Source: Chamaea fasciata
Lineage: Eukaryota > Chordata > Aves > Passeriformes > Sylviidae
DNA length: 64,000 nucleotides
Direction: 5' to 3'
NCBI GenBank assembly: GCA_029207755.1
Contig: JARCOQ010000006.1
Span: 26,804,522 to 26,868,521, forward strand
This document shows, piece by piece, positions 44,430-57,900 of the stretch. Numbering within the stretch: the stretch's first letter is position 1; each line of letters begins with the position of its first letter. The notes beneath the pieces were generated by a model. That model ran no database searches, was not told the DNA's origin, and saw nothing but the letters and a program-made list of their open reading frames with translations. The position numbers and the translations under genes were made by a program.

Positions 44430-45110
44430 CTCTGCCTGACATTCTCGTCGTGTTCGCAAAGGGAACGGGACCCGGCCGGATCGAAGTGTCCCGCGGGCGT
44501 TTGGGAGCAGCCCGGGAGCAGCGGAAAAGCAGCTGTGATCCTGCACCGGGTAGTTTGGGACAGCGGTGGGCTGGAGGTGACCCTGTGCTGGGGGCGGTGG
44601 CAGAGGCGCTACCTGCGCGGTGTGCAGAGGTGTTGGGCGCAGCCAGGCAGGACCCGCCGTCGCCAGAGGAGTCCGCCACGTCTGCCAAGGGCCCCTTTGT
44701 AACCTGCTATAGAAAATGAAGGTATTCTGCATGACAAAGCCCAATTAAGCTCGCTATTCAGGACTTCTGCAGCTGGTAGCCCATTGGGAGAGTGGGAGGA
44801 AACGCGAATATATTCATTATGCGAAGGGGCGGTGAAAAGTACCAACAACCGCGGGTCTGGGTTGGGTGTTGGGTATGTTTGTTTGGTGTTTTATTTGTCA
44901 TTCCCGTTATCTATATATGTAATTTGTGGCAGGGGTGGGAGGAGGAGGGGAGGGGTGGGTGCTGCCAGGGCCGCACAAATCCCGGCCCGCGGAGCCCCCA
45001 GCGGGCCGGGTCTCGCCCACAGCAGCAGGAGCATCCTCTCGCAAAGAGAAGCAAGGAAAGCTGCCTGCCAGGCTGCAGGACAGCGCTGTGAAACCGTCGA
45101 TTAATATACT
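44430..45110. promoter_or_regulatory. CpG-rich patches downstream of GSX2
   Basis: Two CpG-rich patches (about 44430-44700 and 44930-45080), separated by a T/G-rich segment. They are the last GC-rich DNA before the AT-rich intergenic stretch. No exon was recognised. Confidence 0.35.
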
Positions 45111-48100
45111 AGTAAAGCTGTCGGTTTTCTGTAAGAATTCTCTCTCTTTTTCTTTCTTGTCACTCAACAGGGGTCAGCTGTGAACTGCCAAGGGGCTTTC
45201 ACAGGCTGAGGGGCATGAAACCCCAGGGTGGACTGAAGGCCATCCAGACAAAATACTGGAGACCTAACACTAAGATTGACCCGGACAGTTCATTTATTCA
45301 TTTGCTTTCCAGTTCTATCTTCCTGAGTAGGCCATAATATATGCACAGCTGTAGTTGGTATGTCAAACACAATTTCCCAAGGTGTCTGAGAAATAGCTTA
45401 TGTGTTGTAGTCATCTTACCCTAAATAATCTGACTCCTATAATAGCAGAGGAATTTTAGCTCAGGTCTATGTGCCAATGCACACAGAACTGTGTTTGGGA
45501 CCACAGAGTCTTCAGCCCTGACCACCAATGCATACATGTGAGCACAGATAATTTCCTTTTCTTCTGTAAAAGTATAACATGACAGAGAAAATTCCATCTC
45601 TCCATGCTCTCAGTCTTCTCAAAATGCCATGAAGTTTAAGCCAGAATGTGATCAACCACATACGCAGAAGATGCAAATACCATTAAGCCAAGGAGGACAA
45701 GACACGTAAGATGCATTTGGACAAAACTTGGTATTCCATTTTTGCTCCTGTATGTTTAGATTTTAACTAACCTACCTCCTTATTGCATTCTTCTAGAACA
45801 GTTTTCAGAGTAGTCATGGCCTTATATCCTCAGTGTTGCTACAGAAAAGCAAGTAGACATCTCCAGTTAATGCACTGTGAAGGAGAGAGACCTTTCTTTT
45901 TTTGTTTCCATTCCCTTAAAAGACCAGTCCTGGCTTTTGATACATCTTCTGGAGTGGATAGACAGGCATCCTATACTGACTTGGTTTGAACTAGTAATCA
46001 TAAAGACACCACAATGTGTCTTAGACATTTTTCACTACTAGACATGTGATTGCCTCAACCAAATAGAGAAGAACACTATGAACATGTGAGTCAATCTTGC
46101 TTGTCTAAAATCTGTAATAAACCTGAGGGGAACTAGAAGAGTAACAGAAAAAAATGCTACTTGATGCCATTAAGATCAGTTTTAATTCTGATGTCATCAT
46201 TTTCATCCACTCCCATAGTTTTGTTTTGAAATTGCATTTTTTGAAAGTCAAATGAAAAACCATAAGGAGGGGCAGTTTTCTGTTTGTATTGTTGTTTTTC
46301 AGCATGGCCTGCCAATTTCATACTACCAGTTTAAAATCATTATTGAGATGCTGCTGCCATTAAGAAAAGATCACAAGAGTTTTTGCGTATTTTGGTACTT
46401 TCTATTTTCTCTTGCTAAAACATTTTTCAAAATCTGATTTGTCCTTTGTAATTAATGCAGAACAGAGTGGGTTTAGGCAATATACGGTTTAATAGATTGT
46501 GGCAGTTCAATGCACTGAATTTTCAGCAAAAGTTGTCAAATTGAAGTTAAGTTGTCAATTTTTTTCTCTTTTCCAATTGCTATTAAATATGAGTAAGTGA
46601 TTGTGTGCACAGAAAGTAGCTCTCAAGATATTTTATTTTTCTTTCTTAGGCAAAGGTAAAATTTATTGAGTTCCAAGTGCATATTTCTCCCCACTAGTCT
46701 GCCTCAGCAATGGATTGCTTCTTGAGGCAGTCTCCCAGTTTGTGATAAAATGAGCAGATCTTTTTATCTTCATAACTAATTATCAGAATGAGTTTAAGCT
46801 AGAAATTTGATTTAGGGATGGAATTCAGACCTTGCAGGTGAGCTACCATTATAAATAAGCTCGAGAAAGAAACCCCCAGCTAAAGATCTTTTCCAAAACA
46901 GGCACTGAGTTCTTCAAACACCTTGATTTGGGACTTGTTGCTTTTGGAAATATTCAGCAACAAGACTGAGATCATCACCATCATACTTGGAGGATTTCTT
47001 TATTGTCTGTACTATAAGCATAGGTAGTAGGGCCAGCAGTTTTTGGCGGTGTCTCCATGGGGGTGGTAGAACATGTGTCCCCTGCCACGTTGCTGACCTG
47101 AGCCACTTGATGCTGCTGAAATTGGAGCAGCAGTGCTGCAGCTCACCATCCTGAGGGTACAGGCATTGTGCCAATCAGACAAGCAAAGGGGATAATGCTA
47201 CTTTTTGCATTGAGGGAAATCCTGTACAAGTAGATGAAAGTGAATCCTGAGAAGTGCAAGCTGCACTTGATGTGTGTCAGCCTTGTTTATGCTGGAATCT
47301 CATGACAGAGGACAGTGTTGTTGCTGAAAAAGATGGCCTTTGCCTCTGGTTACTCACAGTTCTCTGGACTGTCCCATGTTTTGCTCTTTTTACTTTTTTA
47401 TGGAAACTGCTGCCTTTGCCTTCATTCCATTTCTTGAGGACGTGATCAGGTCATCCTGTTTACAGCCCTGCACCTACATGGGAGGAGAGGGCATGAATAC
47501 ATCTGTATGACTTCTACACTTTTCTAATTGACATTGACTAATAGATCCCAAAATTACAGGGGAGCTGTGTGGGTGGGACAAGCCTGACAGACAGAAAGAT
47601 GAAGGTTCAGACAGATTGCTGTCATAAATTTTGTCTCTTTAGAATATGAGATTTACAGTATCATCAGCTGGCAGAACTTGCACTCCCATAGCTGCTAGGT
47701 CAAAGTAGAGATGATTTAAAAAAACCTTCAGTGTAAATTCAGGCTTTGAAAGAGGTTTTTTCCAGAGGAAGATCTCTGCTGTGCTTGAGATACAGGAATA
47801 TCAGGAGGAACCACAGTCTGCCTGAAGCCATAAAGATGCTATACTTTGGTGGTCCTTTGCCTATAAGAAGTAGGGGGTTTTGACTTAAAAAGAAAAGATG
47901 TGCATAAAATTACAGGAAGAGGAGAGAGTAAACATAGTGCATATTTAGAGCAAAGGACAGCACTGATCTGTTGTTGTTTTCATAACTGTTTTTTCCCCCT
48001 TGTTAGTCTTGTGTTTAATTCTTCCCATTCCTTCCATTAATTCCCAAAGAGAAATGGAAGAGATTCACTACTTTTTTTCTTATGTTAATATTCTCCCTGA

Positions 48101-48159
48101 TGCCCTTCCCACCAAGGCAAACTCCAGGGCATTTGAAGAAATTTGACATTTGAAATTAA

Positions 48160-48163
<4 letters not shown>

Positions 48164-48205
<42 letters not shown>

Positions 48206-48207
48206 TG
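48164..48207. repeat. T29 run joined to (GT)n
   Basis: Twenty-nine T followed by seven GT units. A compound simple repeat with no recognised parent element. Confidence 0.9.
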
Positions 48208-51200
48208 AAAGGTAAACAGGAGATGTAAATGTTTGAAAACTGTTTCTGCTTTACCCTAATTTAGAAGTGTCAGCTACAACTGTCCCAGCTTCTGCAGCAA
48301 GCTGCAGTCCTCAGCCAGCATGTCCCTCTCTGTATCTTCACCTTGGTTTTCCCATTTAATCTTATTCAGCTTTCAGTTTATCATGAGGGAACCTGTGAAT
48401 CTTCTAGGTCACATTTAGCAGTAATTTTTTTTTTAAATTTTTCATGGGAAAGCAGGGTGTGTTATACCCTAGCCTGCCCATTATACAATGCTGTCTTTCA
48501 CAGAACTAACAACACAGAAAGAACTGGTTTTGCTGGATTTGTGTTGTTATTCCCTTCTTTTTTTAGAGGTTATTTAGGAATTAGATAGGGAATTTTTTTT
48601 CTTTCACCTTTTAAGTTCTTCACTCTTCAGAAATGAGGGGAATAATATTGAGCAATGGTTTATTGTTCTTTTGTTGGTTTTATGCACATATGTTCTACTA
48701 CACATGCATGCACAGCTCTTTTTCCACACTGAAATGGACTATAGAAACTCACAGGAATTTTTATATTTGAAAAGATTATTTACGAATCAAAATGGTATAC
48801 ATTTGCAAAGGCATTTATTGGCAAGGGACGCCAGCACGCCTACAGAATTAACAGCTCTACAGATGGGCATCATCCAGGTCTGAAATTAGGAGTGAAAGAA
48901 GACATGGTCCAGCCAACTCGGAGAGGGACTTTCATCGGAAACTGTCGCTGGACCAAATTTCTCCAAGTTAGAATTTGAACTAATGCCACCTGATGGAGAG
49001 TGGGAATCACTGCAGCAGAAGAAAAGATCGAAGTTTGGGGTCAGTTCAGGGGAGCTGGGTGGTTCCCCCCTGGGCTCTCTTTGGAAGGTATGGTAAAAGC
49101 AAAAGGTGAAAGTTGATAAAAAAAAAAAGTGGAGAACAAAAGTTTTCCCTTAGAAAAAGAGTATTTTGATTCATTGGTGATTTTACTGTTCAGGCTGCCA
49201 GACTGTATAAAGGAGGGAGCAGGAATGACCATCAAATCAAAGAGGGGACGGGGATTTGAAAACTTCATTGTTATTGTAGCTAGAAGAGAAAATGGCACAA
49301 CATGAATCCATTCTAGGGGCAATGATTGTAAATGAGAAAGGGAATGGCACAAAGGTAACCCTTTCCAGTCCTAACAAGGTACACTTGTGTGGTCCTAACA
49401 CCCTTTGGCTCTCTATTTTGTGTAATTTGCTGGTTTCTTTGCTAGAATGACTGCATGCTTGTAGCCCTGCAGCAGTGAATTAGCAAATACATTTTCATCT
49501 TTGGAAAACAGAAGTTTCCATTGTGATTACATTAATGCGAACCAATAAATATATTTCAACTGTTCTATAGCATCATGAAAGAGATGTTACAGTGACTAAG
49601 GCAATACTTTCTGTATCAGCTTATTCAATCCACTTAAAGCACTCCAAAACTGGGATTTTTTTGCTAAGATGAATTGTATTCTGAGCAAAAAAGGTCAAGG
49701 GGCAAACATTTCAAACCCTGTGCCTGGCTCAGATATGTGCAAACACAACTAGAGCTACAAACAAACCTTGAAGTGGCCATGCAAACATAAATTTGCACAA
49801 GCAAAGCAGGATGTATACGTAAATGAGAGTTTGCTCACATACACTAACCAGCTGGAGCAGAAAGCAGCAGGAAAGTTTTGCTTTAATTATTTTAGAAAGT
49901 GAAGCAGGATGGTGATGTTTGCCTGGGCCACTTCATGCTGTTGGCCATTTCCCACCCTCTCAGGAAAGCGCTGAGAAGGCTTTGCTGGTTTGTAGGCACA
50001 GCTCGGTGGGTTTGTATACTGCTAGAAGAAAAGTGGGGCAGGAATTCTGGAGTGAATTACAGCGAGGGTCAAACAGATCCTTACAGAAAACCTCCTGGGG
50101 ATTGTTAGAGAGCTGCTGACTGTTAGAGAGCTGCTAAATTTTAAAGCCTGACTTGCAGTAGGGCTGCAGCAGGACTGAGGGTATGTGTTGGCCAAGGTGA
50201 AAGCCAAGTCTCTCCAGTTAGGCGGTTCTCCAAAACTTATGGTAAATTTTGTGTAGACCATTTGAATTTGTTAACAGAATTTATTAAAAACTGATTGAAA
50301 GATTTTGTGACTGATCTAGATATCTATGTATCTCTCTCTATATCTCTCTATATACATTTGGCACACTATCAGAACACTCAGAAAATCCCAGCATTATACA
50401 TCTTTTAGCAAATAAATGACAATTTATTGATTTTTAAGGGCTACTTGGGGGGGGGGGAAATATACATTGGCTAAGTTTATCATGTAAATTATATATTTTT
50501 AAAGAAGATACATACTACAGATAAGAACATGGGAGGGGTGATGGCTTCACTTTTAGGTCTCAATTACATCTTCCATCTAGCACAAAAAGTATTTGTATAC
50601 TTTTGTTTTAATTATCCATGCCTGAGGAATTAGCTATTTTTCCTAACTTGAATTTTACAATACTTTCTAGTACTTAATAATCTGAAAATGCTCCTTTTTT
50701 AGGACCGTATTGCCCTTCTGCTATTGTGGTATTTGGATTTATGTATAGCCACTGATTTCATGTTAAATTTATTATCAGTATTCTGAATCAAAGGAATAGG
50801 TTTTGAAGCACAAGAGAAGACTGGAAGTGCTCTGCACTGAAATAAGTGTGAGTGTTTATTTGAATGGATCACAATGCATTTGTGCATCTCAGCAACATGA
50901 GGGCAAAATAATTTTCCAGATATGCAGCTTATGAAATAGCAGGAGGTGGCAATGTGTTGTCTAAATAAATGCATTCTCTCTGGAGGCTTTTATGCAAATG
51001 CAAACCTGAAGAGACTGATGTTTTCATTGTAGGTATCCACAGGGAAAGGAATTAATGCTTTTATGCAGCAATGGCAATGTCAGCAATGCTGCGGGCAACC
51101 CAGAAACAACAGCAGTGCAGGAGAATTTCTATCAGCTTTCTTTTTCTATTCTTCTAAGCTTTCATTAGTCCAATATTAAGCCTCAAGGAACCAAACTACT

Positions 51201-51900
51201 TTTCTGCATTTTCTACGCAGAACAAACTACCCCTTGATTCAAAATAGATCTCTGTTAAAATTGTATGGAAATCTGTCACTGCTTTTACACTGCCAAAGAT
51301 GATTTTATTGATTTATTTAAGTTTCTCAGTTTCTTGCAGAGAGTCCTGTTTGTTGGAGCTTCCTCTGCTCTGTGTCTTAGAGAACACTTACTGACATTTC
51401 TTGTTCTTATGTTGAGTGAGGAGGATGAAAATAATGCGTCACTGAGTACAGATGATGAGAGAGAAGCCCAGAGACCAAGTATTTGCAAATGCTGTTGTCT
51501 GTATTACTCACTGCTCAAGATCAGCCCAGTATGAAGGAGTGCTTGTGCAAGTTGATGCATTTGTTTATACCCTTGAGCCACATGCCCTTTTGCATTCAAC
51601 AGATTGTCATTCCAGTATTCTATGTCTTTCCTGTAGGTTACCTAAAAGTTTTGGAATAAGGAAGTGTTTCACTTTGAGGAATGCCTACTCTTTTAGAGCA
51701 TGTTCCTCTGAAATCAGTGACAAAGCACTCTTTGATTTCATTGACTGCAGGCTCAGTTTCTAAGATAATACTGACTGATGAAAGAACTTTGAGAACTTTG
51801 AGCATACAAACCCTAGATGGTAATGTCACATAGGACAGCTATTCCTGTCATATTCTTCTATGCATTGTCATACATTACTCCTCAAACACTACATTTTCAA

Positions 51901-51929
51901 ACAACAACAACAACAACAACAACAACAAA
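51901..51929. repeat. (ACA)n microsatellite
   Basis: About nine perfect ACA units flanked by unique sequence. Confidence 0.9.
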
Positions 51930-54900
51930 GAATGTGCCTTACTAAATGCTCAGGGAGAGAATTTTTACACTGAATTATTCTGCACACTAGATTTTATTAT
52001 CATTTTGTGGGCAACAGACTGTTGGCTTTGAGATCCAGGTATCCTACTGAAGTATTACCACAAATTTTGGGAGATATGTGTATTTCTGTCATTTAGTGTG
52101 AACTTACAGCCTTTGCTCTGAAGATGGTGGGCACTATAACAAGCGCCCATTCATTTAAAAAAATCCAGAAAATACAAATACAAAAAAAATTTACATTTGG
52201 TAAGACACCTTTGGTGGAAATACAATTTTTTTTCTGTTTTTTTTTTTTTTTTTCAAGTGGAAATGTGTACACAGGTTATTTTCTGTTAATACTAGAAGGT
52301 AACAATTCAAGCACATACCTGAAAACAATTTTATTTTAAGCACAACAACCCAAGAAAAAAAAACCCCACATGTTTGACCCATTTCAGCTTACTTATTTTC
52401 CTTCATGGACTCTATTCCAGCCTGCTTGAATAAACTCCTAGACTGGATGCCTGAAATAAGACAAAATGAACCCATACTGGCAGGAAGAAAAAAAAAAGTA
52501 CAAGAATTGGTGATGCTATATATTTTACGAGGTGTCAGGACTGCCTGTTATTCCACAATTCCCCAGACTGCAAAAATGTGAGAACTGTCAAAAACAAGAC
52601 AACCACCCACCCTCTGCTCTAAGTAATGATTATAAAATGTAAGTACGCCTCAGCATTTACACACATACTTCTTTTTTTTTTTTTAATGAAATAGAGTATA
52701 CAACATTGTCAAGGGAATATTTTTATTTTTGACATGCCTAAAATAGTTAGCAGTGTGTCCAAATTCTTTGGAAAACAGTCATTATAGTGCATAGAGTATT
52801 TCGGCTTGAAATACTCGAAGAGCATCAGAGAGAGAGACACACACTTCACTGTAGGCAAACATTTCTGTTGCTGTGGACACAAAAGCTGTCTTGTTTACAG
52901 TGTTTCAAGTGAACCATTTTAGAGGTACTGTCGTGGATTTTCAAGATGGGTTGATAGTGCTGTTGTTAATCCCACTCATCAGTGTAAGTGTACAGGGGTT
53001 TCCCCTTGGGAACCAAGTCCAACGGGCCTTTGAATCTGAAGACTTTCTTATTTGATGATTTCTTTACTGACCTGGTCCTGCTTCTACTTCTGCAATTGGT
53101 CAGCTAAAGGCATATGCTCTAAAGAGAAACCTTGAGAGCAGTTTCTAACTAGAGGCGACAGGGGATTGATGCTCTTAGTATGTCATGTCCATTGGATTTC
53201 TCATCACTACGGCTATACCATGGAAACGTTCCCTTTTAATTAGAGAATTCAATATTGTTTGAGCACACTTCAGAGGTTAAGTATGTGATTAAGTGCTTTC
53301 CTGAATCACTCTCTGGAGACACCTCTCTCTTTCCACAAGTGCAGAGGCAACCAGCTCAGCTTGGATACCTGCATATAGAAGGCTAGAGCTGGCTACTCTA
53401 AGTTCCTTCCTGGTGGATATGACTGTAAAAGAAGGCTAGACAATTTTTCATTTTCAGATCACATATATCAAACTCCATCAGCCAGTGTCTTCCTCTCCAG
53501 GTCTGTCTGGTGTCATAAAAACCTCATTCAAACTGTTTTTACACTCTTTTGGGAAAATTCTGCTGCTCATTATGCTATAGCCCTGAAGGCTGCAGCAGTG
53601 GGTGTCTTCTGCTCACAAGTTTGTCTGACCCTCCCTCTTGCTTTCTTACTACGAAATGTTAACCCTTAATGTTTGGGAGAAAAGTAATTGTGGATGTATT
53701 CTCTGCCAGCTCAGAAATAATTGTGAGATTTTCCTACTTTTTTTTTTCTTTTTTTTTTTTTTTTTTGGCACAGGGTAGTCATGTAAAAAGGGTTGGGAAT
53801 ATTTTTCAGATGTGGGGGTTTTTTTAAGTGGGTGGGAGGTCTATTTTCCAGTCCTGCCCTGTTCACATTCCATACATTCATCTTCACCTCTGTGAAATTT
53901 TTATGGATCTTCCTGGGGAAGGTCGCTCCTTAGACGGAGTAGTAGCATCTCAAATGGGTTTTGTCTTGGATCAGGCGATCTAACAGGAAATCCGGAATAA
54001 TTTGAGTTAGGAATAGCAGTTATGGGCAGATGCATAGTAAATCTGGTGTAGTGATTAGACATTAGTCCTTTGGTAGGCAAGAAATTAAACACATTGGCCA
54101 GAAAATGTGGAATAAATGAGGTCAAGCCCCTTGCTCCTCCGAATTCCTCTATCCCCATCCAATGTGACTATCAGAGTGTGGGGTGTGCTTCAGAGTGAAC
54201 TCATCAGAGCAGCTCACACTTGGTTGCTGTATGGCATGTATGCCAGGAAAAGAACAGGGGTTGGGATTTTCTGGTCTCACCATTACCAAGTCAAGACCTT
54301 TTGTGAATGCTGCTTATGAAGTCTTGGCAAAGAGGCAAAGTTTGGGCAAAACCTAAGAGACTTAATTGGTATCTACTGCGCTGTTTTGACAACTTTATAG
54401 GAAAAAAAAGAGAGGCCAGTACCATATTTATCTAACACATTAACTTGTGTGAAGTTTTAGCTAGAAGCACCTTTGAACATGATATATACTAGATACAGAT
54501 GGAGAGAGCACATACAGGATAAAATATTTGTACATTTTATTAATGACATTGCTTCTTCATTTTGATGTTGACCTCAGTTTCAGGTCTTTATAAGTTTCTG
54601 TATTGGGCCCCAGATTTACATTGCATGTGTATTGTCCAAACTGTGAGAATTTCTTGGTATTTACTTCCTTTTCTTAAACACTGCTAATTCATGAAACACT
54701 CCTGCAGTACCACAGATTTGGGAAACCCATGCTGTACACCAGTAATTGGATTTGGCACACTGAAAGAAATTTTCCTGTGATGGGCAAGAAAGAGTGACAC
54801 CTTTTTAATGGAAAAGAATCTATATTTTAAAATGCAAACATGCATGTATAAAGATTTCTTTTTCAACTAGACATAATACAGATGAATAATAATTTTAACA

Positions 54901-57900
54901 GGTGCTTAGTTTGAAAAGTCTCTCAGGTGATTTTCTGGAGTAGTTTATATAAAATGGCAGGTAACATACACCTGCTTTATTCTCTTACCTGATTCACCTT
55001 TCATATATCAGGTGCAGCAATGGTGCTAGTTCAATGGGATTCCTTCTAATTTGGACCACGTAGGCAGGAGTGGGATCTTTTTATGCTGAACTGATGAAGA
55101 TTTTGTTAAACTGCTCAGGAAAATAATTTGACTGATATGAGAAAATGCCTGTAACACAGCACTCAGTGTGTTCAGTTGGCGTTGCTGTCATTTAAAATAG
55201 CGGGCTGAGATTTGACAACGTGAACGTTTGTCATCTTTTCCCAGGAAAATAAAAATCTTTCTTCATTTCAATAGTGCAAAAACTGGCATATCAAGAAAGT
55301 ATTGTCATTTCCAGAAGACCATTTTCAGATTTACGGGGTTAACTCCCTTACATTTTGACGTAAAATATAGTTGTAATGAACTGTGTGAAAGTTTCAAATG
55401 ATGCATTAGAGCCATATTGCTTTTTGCAGTAAAATGATCAACTGTTATTTCCATTCCTCTAGAGTTCATAAGAGTTACAGCCTTTTCCTGGAATTTGGAA
55501 AACAGTGCTGATTCACTCCACTCTAAAAGCTACATTAAAGCATGGTGGGAAAATATTGCATACCATAACTCCTTTGAGCAAAATTGCCACTGCTGCCTTT
55601 TTAATATTTACAAAGTGCAACACTAGTGAGAAATCTGCAATCATAGACTTTCTTCTCACATAGAAACATAATCAACAGTCTCAAGAAGGAATAGGACTTG
55701 ACAAAACCGAAGGCGGGGGAAATATTACCCTACCATATTGGTGTTGGTATGTTTAGGATGGCAGGAATTTTTTTCAGCTTAGAAACCCATAGCAAATGGA
55801 GAAATAACATTCTCCTTTTATACTTGCGTTCTCTTCTGTGAGAACTGAAATGTGACAAAAGAAGTCAGTAAGTAATTTTTCTGTGTTTATTTGTAATTGC
55901 TCTACTTGCATTTGATGCCTTTTATCAATATGAAGTTGAATCCCAAATTCCTGACTGCAAGCTGAGCTACTGCTTTGCTTAAGAACAAAAGTTAAGCAAA
56001 CTGTATACCAGTTATACCAGTGTGGAAGGCTGCAAGCATTGCCTGGGATAAAATGTTTAGGACTTGGCACACTGAAGGGAGAAAAAGACACAGACACTTT
56101 TAGATGACAGACCAAGGCACCATTTCAGGGGTAAACTCCTTGGTGGCAGCTGGGTGACAGATGTCCTGACACAGCTGTTTATCATTACACTCCCAGCAGC
56201 TCCACACCACTTGCAACTGCCCATGGGGCACATCCCATAAAGCCATTCCTTTTTTTTATAGTCAATAGAGGCGGACCAGGCTAACTTAATTGGCTTAACA
56301 AGGTGATTTGGGCTGACCTGAGCCATTTTAGGAGAAACATATCATGGAGTGATCCTATGAGCAGCTGTGTGGATAGGCCAGAAATTGGTGGGGTTTCCAT
56401 GTAGGGATGGGTGCAAGGAGCAGAGAAGCTGGGAAGCTCCAAGAGCCAAGCAGCTATGACGTTAACAAACTGTGTCGCTCAGCAGGTCTTATTAGCCTGG
56501 GCATGGTGCCATGCAGCTGAGGGGACAATGTGCAGCCAGCAGTGGCTTTGGGGTCTCTGCAGAATGCCCTGCTGTGTAGTGTAGACGTCTACTTTGTGTT
56601 TTCTTCAGACCATTCATGCTACAGCTGTTTTTAAGAGGCTAAAAAGGCCTCAGACTTGACAAGATGCATGGAGTTGAAGCCCAAAATGAAATTGTTAGTT
56701 TGTCTTATGTGGGCTCACGTACATCTCAGGTTATTAAATTCACCTACTTCTTTTTTGGAGTCTGGAAGTGATCCAAAGCCTACTGCAGCCTCTGGAATTT
56801 CTCCAGAAAGTTCAATTAGTTGTGATTCAGGCTTTGAATCAAGCCTAAATTTTATACATTTTTAATTATTGAAAAGACTCTAATCCCCTTCTGCCTCCAT
56901 GTGTCCTGATACAGAGACCTCATTTTCCACTGGTTAACGCTGGAATTTGTCACTTTTCTGTAGGAAATATGCAGCATTTTCATTCAATGCAGTCAAACAG
57001 TGTATTTTTCTAATAGATTTTGTGGGCATGTCAATGGAGTTGTGGGACAGGCTTAGGATGCAGCTGACACAAATTATTTCTAAAACTCAATGAGTTGTGA
57101 GCATAGAAACAGAACTGTTGTCCTTCAGCTTCAAATTATGGAGCTCTGCTCCCTGAGTTGCAGGTGATGTCCCCAGAGGTGAAGGGTGAGTCACACCCAC
57201 AGAGGTGTACCAACATCCCTGTTCAGGTAAGGATTCCCAATGCTTTGAGGAAAAAACCCAAAATCTAGCTGGTTGCTAGAGTAATGAAAAGCAGGCATTT
57301 GCCTCACACCATTTACAAAAATAGCAAGGGAAATGCAGAAAATTTATTTCAAGACAAAATATTTTTGCTTCTGGAAGAAGATGGGAAGAAAGGGACATGG
57401 AGAAATGACAAGGAGTTTCACGAAGCAAGGGTGGCATTTGCCATGTGAGCCTGAGCAAGCAAAACGAAATATTTCTCTCCACCTTGGGAAAATCTTTGTT
57501 TTCTGTCTGTCAGCAGCACAGAGGCAACAAGTGTACGCAAATGAGAAGAGGTTGGCACAGCACCAGCCCATATATAAAATTATTTGAAGAAACTGGAGTG
57601 CTGAAAAGGAGAGAGAAAGCCCTGAGACCACACTGATAGCAGTTGTGTTCAGAGTTACTTAACAAATACCAACAAACTTAATTCCCTTTATCGTTTCAAA
57701 AAGAAGATAGCATTGAGTGTTGAAAGAAGAGTGTAAGGGCTAATTGTTTTACAGATATAAATAACATGAGATCCAGACCATTCTGCAAATACAACTTCCA
57801 GCTTTGCCTGATTTAATAGCACTCCTTTACTTGTGATGATGTAACAAGATGATTCAGGACATGGCCAAGGTATTTAGTGAAATGCTGTCACCTCTACACA